Shown here: positions 1-6,047 of the stretch, piece by piece
How positions within the stretch are numbered: position 1 is the first letter of the stretch
Layout: each line of letters opens with the position of its first letter
Assembly (NCBI GenBank): GCA_905371725.1
Contig: CAJPML010000047.1
Span: 1 to 7,053, forward strand
Direction: 5' to 3'
Source: Leptotrichia sp. oral taxon 215
GTDB taxonomy: Bacteria > Fusobacteriota > Fusobacteriia > Fusobacteriales > Leptotrichiaceae
Length of the DNA: 7,053 bases
Position numbers and translations under genes: made by a program
The notes under the pieces: model-generated
What the model saw: only the letters and a program-made list of their open reading frames with translations
Told to the model about the DNA's origin: nothing
The model's database searches: none

Positions 1-54
1 TATTATTTGAAATGAACCTTAAAAATGCAAAAGATACATGGAACTTCTATAAGA
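1..54 (+). repeat. Left arm of a 54-bp perfect inverted repeat
   Basis: Position i pairs with position 278-i for all of 1-54, so this is the exact reverse complement of 224-277. Matching stops sharply at 55/223. The outer end coincides with the window edge, so the arm may be longer. The arms are separated by 169 bp that hold the nifJ stop codon and its terminator. Confidence 0.95.
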
Positions 55-92
55 ATCTTATATTAATAGTATTTTCCAATAGCTATAAATAA
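1..92 (+). pseudogene. Partial copy of the 3' end of nifJ, cut by the window edge
   Basis: Read from base 3, the plus strand encodes LFEMNLKNAKDTWNFYK, identical to residues 1152-1168 of the nifJ product encoded on the other strand. It then departs abruptly into NLILIVFSNSYK and stops at TAA 90-92. The intact gene instead ends RMAAMDYSTEE. Identity holds at every base through position 54, third codon positions included, so the copy is either very recent or kept identical by conversion. Only the extreme 3' end is visible. It could be the end of a second, convergent nifJ gene with an altered tail, a gene fragment, or a chimeric join. No start, ribosome site or promoter is in view, so expression cannot be judged. 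I list it as a pseudogene because the tail is non-homologous and the copy is incomplete here, but a full gene lying off the left edge is not excluded. Confidence 0.5.
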
Positions 93-115
93 TTCCCTGA
101 AACTATCCACAATGT

Positions 116-157
116 AAAAAGCCCACATTAAAACCGCAAACGATTTTAATGCAGACT
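116..157 (-). terminator. Rho-independent terminator of nifJ
   Basis: In minus-strand RNA, bases 157-141 pair with 136-120 in a 17-bp stem around a UUUG loop (140-137), followed by a run of U at 119-116. Every position pairs if G-U pairs are allowed. Five of the 17 pairs are wobbles, which become A-C mismatches on the plus strand, and the plus strand has no U run after the stem. The element therefore works in the nifJ direction only. The stem starts about 31 bases after the nifJ stop codon. Confidence 0.85.
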
Positions 158-188
158 ATTATTCTTAAAGTTTTATTACATTATGTAA

Positions 189-3100
189 TTATTCTTCTGT
201 TGAGTAATCCATTGCTGCCATTCTCTTATAGAAGTTCCATGTATCTTTTGCATTTTTAAGGTTCATTTCAAATAATACTTTTGCATGATCAGGGAACTCT
301 GCAAGTAATGTAGTATATCTTCTTTCTCTCTTCAGGAATTCTTCATATTTATCCCATGCAGGTGATTTTGAATCTAACTGTAAAGGATTTTTTCCTTTTT
401 CAGCTAATCTTGGATCGAATCTTAAGATTGGCCAGTATCCTACTTCAGTAGCAAGTTTTTCTTCAGTTTGAGATTTTCCCATACCTTCTTTCAATCCATG
501 TGCTATACATGGTGAGTAAGCTATTATTATTGAAGGTCCTGGATAAGCTTCAGCTTCTCTTATTGCCTTCAATGCCTGGTTCTGGTTAGCTCCCATTGAA
601 ATTCTTGCAACATAGATATTTCCATATGTCATAGAAATTGCTGCCAAGTCTTTTTTCTTAACCGGTTTTCCGGCAGAAGCAAATTTTGCAACTGACCCTG
701 CAGGTGAAGATTTAGATGCCTGTCCACCTGTATTTGAGTAAACTTCCGTATCAAGTACAAGTATATTTACATCGTCTCCTGATGCTAACACATGATCAAG
801 TCCTCCATAACCAATATCGTATGCCCATCCATCTCCACCGAACATCCATATTGATTTTTTAACAAGATACTGTTTCAGATCAAGAATTTCCTTTGCTTTT
901 ACTCCTGTTTCCTTTTCAAGTAAAGGAATCATTTTATCTCTTAATTCAGTCGTTTTCTCACCGTCATTAATGTTTTCTCTCCATTCAACAAATAAGTCGG
1001 CTAATTCTGGTGCTACTTCACTTTCACATTCAGTCATTATTTTCGCTATTCTCTGTCTTACAGTATTTACGGCCTGATACATTCCGTATCCGTACTCTGC
1101 GTTATCTTCAAATAATGAAGACGCCCATGCCGGACCTTCACCACATGAATTTGTAGTATACGGTGTAGATGGTGCCGAACCTCCATAAATTGAAGAACAT
1201 CCTGTAGCATTTGCAATAATCATTCTTTCCCCAAACAGCTGTGTTACAAGCTTGATATAAGGAGTTTCTCCACATCCCGCACATGCTCCAGAGAATTCAA
1301 ACAATGGTTTTGCAAACTGTGATCCTTTTACAGTTCCTTTACCCATTATCTTATCTTTATATGTAACATTATTAAACAGATAATCTGTATTTACATCTTC
1401 TTTTCTTTCCAATTGTGAATCAATCGGTTTCATTACAATTGCTTTTCCTTTTGGTGCCGGACACACGTTAACACATGATCCGCATCCTGTACAGTCTAAT
1501 GGTGATACCTGTATCTTAAACTGCAGATTTTCAAATCCTTTTCCAATAGCTTTTATTGTAGGCATTCCTTCAGGTGCTGCAGCCATTTCCTTTTCATCAA
1601 TCAGGAATGGTCTTATTACCGCATGAGGACATACGTAAGCACACTGGTTACATTGAATACACATATCAGGCTGCCATTCAGGTACTTCAACTGCAATTCC
1701 TCTTTTTTCATAATGTGTTGTACCATTTTCAAATGTACCATCTTCATATCCTATAAATGCTGATACAGGTAAATCATATCCTTTTATTGCATTAACAGGA
1801 TCTGCTATTCTTTTTACAAATTCCGGTTTATTAGATTCTATAATTTCTTCATTTACAGGTAAATCTGCCCATGAAGGATCTACAGCGATTTCTTCAAGCC
1901 CTTCAGTTCCTTTATCTACTGCAGCCCAGTTTTTCTCAACAACATCATGTCCTTTTCTTCCATAAGTCTTTTCAGCATAGTCTTTCATGTAATCCTTAGC
2001 TTTTTCATAAGGTATTACCTGTGTCAAATAGAAGAAAGCCGACTGCATTATTGTATTTGTTCTGTTTCCAAGTCCAACTTCTTTTGCAAGTTCTGTTGCA
2101 TTTATAATGAAGAATTTTGCTTTCTTTCTTGCAAGTTCTCTTTTTATTTCATTTGGTATAGTTTCAACAACTTTATCTTTATCCCAGATTGTGTTAAGAA
2201 GGAATGTTCCGCCTTCTCTTAATCCTGAAATCATGTCATATTTTCCCATATATGCAGGAACTGAACATGCAACAAAGTTAGGTTTTGTAACAAGGTAAGT
2301 AGATCTTATTGGATCTTTACTAAATCTAAGGTGTGATCTTGTTACCCCTCCAGATTTCTTTGAGTCATATGCAAAATATCCCTGAGCATATAAATTCGTT
2401 TTATCTCCGATTATTTTTATTGAGTTTTTATTTGCTCCTACTGTTCCGTCAGATCCAAGTCCGAAGAATAGACATTCTTTTGAATCTTCATTTCCTGCAA
2501 AGATTTCTTCTTCAAGAGGTAATGATGTAAATGTAACGTCATCTACTATACCTACTGTAAAGTGGTCTTTTGGTTCAGGTTGAGCCAAGTTTTTATAAAC
2601 AGCTATCATCTGTTCAGGAGTAGTGTCTTTTGAAGACAGTCCGTATCTTCCTGCAACTATAATAGGTGCATTTTCTTTTCCATAATAAAGTGATTTTACA
2701 TCAAGATATAAAGGATCTCCTAAAGCTCCAGGTTCTTTTGTTCTGTCTAATACTGCTATTTTCTTTACAGTTTTAGGCATAACTTCAAAGAAGTATTTTT
2801 CAGAGAATGGTCTGTATAAGTGAACAGATAAAAGTCCTACTTTTACTCCCTGTTTAGCTAAGAAATCTACTGTTTCCTTAATTGTTTCAGTAACTGATCC
2901 CATTGCTACGATTACTCTTTCAGCATCTTCTGCTCCGTAATATACAAATGGCGCATAGTGTCTTCCAGTTACTTTGTTTATTTCCTTCATGTAGTCATTT
3001 ACTATATCAGGTACTGCATCGTAAAATTTATTTTGTGCTTCTCTTGCCTGGAAGTAAATATCATCATTTTGTGCTGTTCCTCTTGTCACAGGTCTTTCAG

Positions 3101-3728
3101 GATTTATTGCTCTTTCCCTGAATTCCTGAACTGCTTTTCTGTCTAATAATCTGTCGTATACTTCATAATCCATTACTTCTACTTTGTTTATTTCGTGTGA
3201 AGTTCTGAATCCATCAAAGAAGTGTAATACCGGTACTCTTGATTTGATTGCTGCCAAATGCGCAACTCCAGCTAAATCCATTACTTCCTGTACCGATCCT
3301 GTCGCCAGCATTGTCCATCCAGTCATTCTTGCTGCATAAATATCCTGGTGATCTCCGAAAATTGATAATGCCTGTGCTGATATCGCTCTCGCAGACACAT
3401 GTATAACTCCTGGTAATAATTCCCCTGCGATTTTATACATATTTGGTATTTTAAGCAACAATCCCTGTGATGCAGTAAATGTTGTTGTTAAAGCTCCTGC
3501 CTGTAATGACCCATGAACTGTTCCTGCTGCACCTGCTTCCGACTGCATTTCCACTACTTTTACCGGTGCACCAAATAAGTTTGTTTTACCGTAAGCAGCC
3601 CATTGATCTACAAATTCTGCCATATTTGATGAAGGAGTAATAGGATATATTCCAGCAACTTCAGTAAATGCATATGCTGCATGAGCTGCCGCCTGACTTC
3701 CGTCCATCGTTTTCATCACTTTAGCCAT
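189..3728 (-). CDS. nifJ: Pyruvate:ferredoxin (flavodoxin) oxidoreductase
   Basis: Cytoplasmic homodimeric iron-sulfur enzyme that converts pyruvate and CoA to acetyl-CoA and CO2 and passes two electrons to ferredoxin or flavodoxin. All parts of the single-chain PFOR family are present in 1179 residues. The N-terminal half has GIYPITPSS (26-34, with the T31 equivalent), MQSEAGA (61-67, E64 region) and R114. The two-cluster ferredoxin domain has C690, C693, C696, C700 and C746, C749, C752, C756. The thiamine-diphosphate domain has GDG at 965-967 and YSN at 997-999. Proximal-cluster cysteines C816, C819, C844 and C1074 line up with those known from the Desulfovibrio africanus enzyme. The chain is about 50 residues shorter and lacks most of that enzyme's C-terminal domain VII, as in many PFORs. 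The first ATG is supported by AGGAGG at 3733-3738, four bases upstream. The gene has its own promoter and terminator, so it is probably monocistronic. The last codons are duplicated in inverted orientation at 1-54. A second role in generating low-potential electrons is possible but not shown. Confidence 0.98.
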   Translation of the reverse strand: MAKVMKTMDGSQAAAHAAYAFTEVAGIYPITPSSNMAEFVDQWAAYGKTNLFGAPVKVVEMQSEAGAAGTVHGSLQAGALTTTFTASQGLLLKIPNMYKIAGELLPGVIHVSARAISAQALSIFGDHQDIYAARMTGWTMLATGSVQEVMDLAGVAHLAAIKSRVPVLHFFDGFRTSHEINKVEVMDYEVYDRLLDRKAVQEFRERAINPERPVTRGTAQNDDIYFQAREAQNKFYDAVPDIVNDYMKEINKVTGRHYAPFVYYGAEDAERVIVAMGSVTETIKETVDFLAKQGVKVGLLSVHLYRPFSEKYFFEVMPKTVKKIAVLDRTKEPGALGDPLYLDVKSLYYGKENAPIIVAGRYGLSSKDTTPEQMIAVYKNLAQPEPKDHFTVGIVDDVTFTSLPLEEEIFAGNEDSKECLFFGLGSDGTVGANKNSIKIIGDKTNLYAQGYFAYDSKKSGGVTRSHLRFSKDPIRSTYLVTKPNFVACSVPAYMGKYDMISGLREGGTFLLNTIWDKDKVVETIPNEIKRELARKKAKFFIINATELAKEVGLGNRTNTIMQSAFFYLTQVIPYEKAKDYMKDYAEKTYGRKGHDVVEKNWAAVDKGTEGLEEIAVDPSWADLPVNEEIIESNKPEFVKRIADPVNAIKGYDLPVSAFIGYEDGTFENGTTHYEKRGIAVEVPEWQPDMCIQCNQCAYVCPHAVIRPFLIDEKEMAAAPEGMPTIKAIGKGFENLQFKIQVSPLDCTGCGSCVNVCPAPKGKAIVMKPIDSQLERKEDVNTDYLFNNVTYKDKIMGKGTVKGSQFAKPLFEFSGACAGCGETPYIKLVTQLFGERMIIANATGCSSIYGGSAPSTPYTTNSCGEGPAWASSLFEDNAEYGYGMYQAVNTVRQRIAKIMTECESEVAPELADLFVEWRENINDGEKTTELRDKMIPLLEKETGVKAKEILDLKQYLVKKSIWMFGGDGWAYDIGYGGLDHVLASGDDVNILVLDTEVYSNTGGQASKSSPAGSVAKFASAGKPVKKKDLAAISMTYGNIYVARISMGANQNQALKAIREAEAYPGPSIIIAYSPCIAHGLKEGMGKSQTEEKLATEVGYWPILRFDPRLAEKGKNPLQLDSKSPAWDKYEEFLKRERRYTTLLAEFPDHAKVLFEMNLKNAKDTWNFYKRMAAMDYSTEE
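224..277 (-). repeat. Right arm of the 54-bp inverted repeat, inside nifJ
   Basis: This arm lies within the coding sequence of nifJ and covers codons from about V1151 to the first base of R1169. It is the exact reverse complement of 1-54. Because it is ordinary nifJ coding sequence, this arm is the natural copy and the left arm is the one that needs explaining. Confidence 0.95.
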
Positions 3729-3787
3729 TGTTCCTCCTAAAAATTTATTATTAAAATATTTTTTTAACTATCTTTATTTACTATACA

Positions 3788-3816
3788 ATAATACAATTTT
3801 AAATCCCTCTAGTCAA
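3788..3816 (-). promoter_or_regulatory. Likely sigma-70 promoter of nifJ
   Basis: On the minus strand, TTGACT (3816-3811) and TATTAT (3793-3788) are separated by exactly 17 bases. Each hexamer has one mismatch to consensus. Transcription would start near 3781, giving a leader of about 50 bases ending in the AGGAGG site. In DNA this AT-rich, -10-like boxes are common, so the support comes from the -35 box and the ideal spacing. Confidence 0.65.
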
Positions 3817-3847
3817 GTATTTTATTAGCTTTGAAGCTTTTTTTATT

Positions 3848-3882
3848 TAGTTTGAAAAGTATATATTTTGTTATTCAAACTA
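3848..3882. repeat. 9-bp inverted repeat with a 17-base gap
   Basis: TAGTTTGAA (3848-3856) is the exact reverse complement of TTCAAACTA (3874-3882). It lies about 30 bases upstream of the nifJ -35 box, where a regulator could bind. The arms contain G and C, so this is a little less likely to be chance than the purely A/T repeats nearby. No known operator was recognised. Confidence 0.4.
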
Positions 3883-3892
3883 TTCTTTATTT

Positions 3893-3911
3893 GTAATTAT
3901 TTCATAATTAC
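3893..3911. repeat. 19-bp palindrome with 8-bp arms and a 3-base centre
   Basis: GTAATTAT and ATAATTAC flank TTC, a perfect dyad of the size of a dimeric regulator site. It lies about 77 bases upstream of the nifJ -35 box and about 150 bases from the plus-strand promoter. The arms are mostly A/T, so chance is a fair alternative. Confidence 0.4.
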
Positions 3912-3913
3912 TC

Positions 3914-3941
3914 TAATTTTAGGCATTTTTCTCTAAAATTA
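3914..3941. repeat. 8-bp A/T-only inverted repeat with a 12-base gap
   Basis: TAATTTTA (3914-3921) and TAAAATTA (3934-3941) are reverse complements. It lies two bases from the neighbouring 19-bp palindrome. With arms made only of A and T, this is weak evidence on its own and is listed because of the clustering. Confidence 0.25.
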
Positions 3942-4058
3942 TTTTTAATTCCAAAGTATTTTTTCATTTTTTTTCTAGAAATATGATATATTTAATTTAT
4001 GATTTTAATATTTAACTATAAAAAATATATAAACTATAAAAATTTTTCAATTAGCAAT

Positions 4059-4087
4059 TTGATTATTTGACAATTTTAGTATATAAT
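4059..4087 (+). promoter_or_regulatory. Likely sigma-70 promoter of the DUF3298-type gene
   Basis: TTGATT (4059-4064) and a perfect TATAAT (4082-4087) are separated by 17 bases. A consensus TTGACA also occurs at 4067-4072, but it lies only 9 bases from this -10 box and so cannot serve it. Transcription would start near 4094, giving a leader of about 37 bases. Confidence 0.6.
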
Positions 4088-4130
4088 AATTAAGTAACAT
4101 AAACTAATAAACTTTTGAGGTGATTTATAA

Positions 4131-4793
4131 ATGAAGAAATTATTACTTGTTTTACTGACATTAACAGTATTTAACACAACACTTACGGCAAAGGCATCAA
4201 AAGCTGACACAACATTTACTTTTCAAAATTTTGTTCCTACTTCACCAGATGCAGTAAGAGCTCTTTCGAAAACTAAGGTTTTAGGAACTTCACATATTCA
4301 ATATCCTATGTTCGTAGGAGGAAAAATTGCTACAACTATGAATAAGGAAATGGAAAGATTTATTAATGATTTTAAAGAAACAAAAAAAGCTGTCTACAAA
4401 GCGACTTACTCTGTAACAGGAAATAATCAAAATTTTGTAAGTGTCCTTTTCACTGTAGAAAAAAAGGATAAAGCTACAAATGAGACTACTGTTTCTAATC
4501 ATGCAATTTCTTTTAATTCAAGAAATGGTAAAGTTATAACAATGAAGGATATTTTTGTTCAAAATTTTGAAAGTTCATTAAATGATGCAGTTAATGACAG
4601 AATAAGACAATTTGGTATTACTACTCTTGATGAGAAAAAAAGAAAATTTGAAGGTGTAAGTAAAAAGCAAAAGTTTTATCTGGAAGATGATGCAATTGTA
4701 TTTATATTTAATCAGGATGAAGCAACTGATTTTGGTGATAAACAGTTATTTATTCCTTTTATTTTAAGTGACCTTATTGGACTCCTTAAATAA
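4131..4793 (+). CDS. Exported DUF4163/DUF3298-type (RsiV/PdaC-like) protein
   Basis: This 220-residue protein has an N-terminal signal peptide: two lysines, a hydrophobic stretch at about 4-19, then small residues with possible cleavage between 20 and 25. It has no lipobox cysteine and no second membrane segment, so it should be released into the periplasm or outside. The rest resembles the paired DUF4163 and DUF3298 modules. The first begins around HIQYPMF (55-61) and includes an amphipathic stretch (66-84). The second holds FNSRNGKVITMKDIF (128-142), then FYLEDDAIVFIF (182-193), G202 and FIPF (207-210) near the end. In known families these modules occur outside the deacetylase domain of PdaC and in the anti-sigma factor RsiV, where they bind lysozyme. 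Here there is no enzyme domain and no sigma-factor neighbour, so the function is unknown. GAGGTGAT at 4117-4124, six bases before ATG, fixes the start. The gene ends at the terminator it shares with the convergent gene. Confidence 0.75.
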   Translation: MKKLLLVLLTLTVFNTTLTAKASKADTTFTFQNFVPTSPDAVRALSKTKVLGTSHIQYPMFVGGKIATTMNKEMERFINDFKETKKAVYKATYSVTGNNQNFVSVLFTVEKKDKATNETTVSNHAISFNSRNGKVITMKDIFVQNFESSLNDAVNDRIRQFGITTLDEKKRKFEGVSKKQKFYLEDDAIVFIFNQDEATDFGDKQLFIPFILSDLIGLLK

Positions 4794-4835
4794 CATAACA
4801 ACATTTAAAACTACATTTAAATTTATAAAAATATT

Positions 4836-4881
4836 AAAAAGAAGCTGTTCAAATTTCTATTATTTGAGTAGCTTCTTTTTT
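4836..4881. terminator. Bidirectional terminator shared by two convergent genes
   Basis: Two 19-base arms (4836-4854 and 4862-4880) pair around a 7-base loop. The core is AAAAAGAAGCT against AGCTTCTTTTT, so a U run follows the stem on either strand. In plus-strand RNA all 19 positions pair, with two G-U wobbles (4847/4869 and 4848/4868). In minus-strand RNA those two become A-C mismatches. It therefore should stop the plus-strand gene more strongly than the minus-strand one. It sits 42 bases after the plus-strand stop and 37 bases after the minus-strand stop. Confidence 0.9.
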
Positions 4882-4917
4882 AATAAATTATCATTTTCTA
4901 TTAGTTATTATATGATA

Positions 4918-5928
4918 TTATTTTACAAGTTGTGCATTTATTATAGCATATAGATTTTTTCCATCCTGCTGGAATTTAACCTGATATTTATAACCTTTTT
5001 CTGTTCTGCTTATGTCTTCAGGCAGCTTATCCAGTTTAAGTCCTCCTTCTGCATTTACAAGAACTACTTTTAAATTTTTTATATTTTTTGAAGGTTTTCC
5101 TTGAAGAACAACATCAATATTTACATTTATGTCTTTATTTTTTTCTTCATCAGATATTTGAGCTTTTCCTGATACTTTTACAATTTCAGGTTTTTGTAAT
5201 TCCACACCTTCAGTATTTGTCAGCACTAATAATTTATCATTTGATTTTACCTGATTTATAGCTATAGCAAATACCAGTTTTTCAAAATTTTTAACATCTT
5301 TTACAATTATGTTTTTAGTTTTTACTTCAAGAGTATTTCCTGTAATAACATCAAACGGTGCAGCCTTTCCATCCTTAAGATTTACATTACGGCTTCCTCT
5401 TCCACCAAATAATATAGTTCCGGCTCCAAATTTTGGAGTTCCTTCTATTATTACTTTATTATTTATTACAGATCCTCTATGGCTGTATCCACCATAGACA
5501 TTTCCCTGCACATTAGAATTTCCTCTTATTATTACTGTATTATCACTTATCAGTGTAGCCTGACCTGCAGCTCCATAGACACTTCCACCTCTTACAGATT
5601 TATCCTTTTCCCATACTCCATTTGTTGCCAGAACTCCACCATTTATAATTACCTTGTTATTCTTCATTACTTCGGCTTTTTCGGTTTCTGTTTCACCAGC
5701 TCCAAAAACACGTTCGAGTGGTGCTCCACCTCTATTTACATAAACTGTATTTCCTTCAAAACTCGTTGAAATTCCGTAAGAATTTTCCAGACTCTTATAT
5801 CCTAAAATTTGGTCTCCCTTTCCATCTTTAGGATATGTTTTTGTTTCTCCTGCAAATAGAGTCATTCCCATCAAAGCTGCACTTACCAGTACAAGTAGTC
5901 CTTTTTTCAATGTTTTTTCTATTTTCAT
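4918..5928 (-). CDS. Secreted protein with passenger-like glycine-rich repeats, no beta-barrel
   Basis: This 336-residue protein of unknown function starts with a signal peptide: a lysine-rich start, a hydrophobic segment at about 10-25, and likely cleavage after LFA at 24-26. Residues 59-206 hold about five degenerate repeats of 30-40 residues. The pattern is N-[TK]-V-x-[IV] followed by one or two glycines and then a [VI]-[YF]-G turn. The repeats start near 59, 90, 129, 156 and 197, with the turns GSVYGA (115-120) and GNVYGGYS (142-149). Such repeats are typical of beta-helical passenger domains of large surface autotransporters. Residues 207-336 are different: lysine-rich, alternating hydrophobic and polar, probably beta-rich. 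There is no C-terminal transporter barrel and no terminal aromatic residue (the end is QLVK), no LPxTG and no lipobox. It is probably periplasmic or released. AGGAGGT at 5938-5944, nine bases upstream, fixes the start. It may be a stand-alone relative, or a reduced form, of a larger adhesin. Confidence 0.7.
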   Translation of the reverse strand: MKIEKTLKKGLLVLVSAALMGMTLFAGETKTYPKDGKGDQILGYKSLENSYGISTSFEGNTVYVNRGGAPLERVFGAGETETEKAEVMKNNKVIINGGVLATNGVWEKDKSVRGGSVYGAAGQATLISDNTVIIRGNSNVQGNVYGGYSHRGSVINNKVIIEGTPKFGAGTILFGGRGSRNVNLKDGKAAPFDVITGNTLEVKTKNIIVKDVKNFEKLVFAIAINQVKSNDKLLVLTNTEGVELQKPEIVKVSGKAQISDEEKNKDINVNIDVVLQGKPSKNIKNLKVVLVNAEGGLKLDKLPEDISRTEKGYKYQVKFQQDGKNLYAIINAQLVK

Positions 5929-5969
5929 GTTACTGTGACCTCCTATAAAAAATTATGTTTATCTAGGCT

Positions 5970-5998
5970 ATTTTACATTTTATTTCTTTGTTTGTCAA
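5970..5998 (-). promoter_or_regulatory. Strong sigma-70 promoter of the secreted repeat-protein gene
   Basis: On the minus strand a perfect TTGACA (5998-5993) is followed after 17 bases by TAAAAT (5975-5970), one mismatch from consensus. The predicted start near 5963 gives a leader of about 35 bases. This is the best-matching promoter in the window and lets the gene be expressed independently of metF upstream. Confidence 0.7.
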
Positions 5999-6047
5999 TT
6001 ATTAAGTTAGTCAAAGCAATTTATTTTCTATTAAATTTTAAATAAAA

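Larger units (their letters stand above)
3817..4058. other. AT-rich divergent intergenic spacer between the two promoters
   Basis: About 240 bases between the -35 boxes of nifJ and of the plus-strand gene at 4131, almost entirely A and T. I see no open reading frame of note, RNA gene or recognised riboswitch. Three inverted repeats (listed separately) cluster at 3848-3941. An 11-base direct repeat beginning AACTATAAAA occurs at 4014 and 4032, next to the plus-strand promoter. I found no TTGTTAA-type Rex operator. Confidence 0.6.

Noticed and set aside
175..189. 15-bp palindrome ATTACAT-T-ATGTAAT touching the nifJ stop codon
   Set aside because: The arms are short and nearly all A/T, and the loop is one base, so it cannot form a useful RNA hairpin. 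The real terminator lies just beyond it. Probably chance.
1574..3146. Several open frames of 60-90 codons on the plus strand within nifJ
   Set aside because: They lie opposite a well-supported gene, encode low-complexity leucine-, phenylalanine- and serine-rich sequence, and lack good ribosome sites. They are antisense shadows.
4067..4072. Consensus TTGACA in front of the plus-strand gene
   Set aside because: It is only 9 bases from the TATAAT box and has no good -10 box at 16-18 bases. The neighbouring TTGATT at the right distance was preferred.
4768..4953. Plus-strand open frame running past the end of the DUF3298-type gene
   Set aside because: It crosses the bidirectional terminator and the end of the convergent gene. 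Its isoleucine-, phenylalanine- and tyrosine-rich translation is what AT-rich non-coding DNA gives.
5309..5769. Two plus-strand open frames opposite the secreted repeat-protein gene
   Set aside because: They overlap a gene with a clear signal peptide, start site and promoter, and their translations show no domain or motif. Treated as shadows.
6015..6047. Possible hairpin AATTTTA-TT-TAAAATT after metF
   Set aside because: The stem is only A and T with a two-base loop, too weak for a rho-independent terminator. I therefore did not call a metF terminator.
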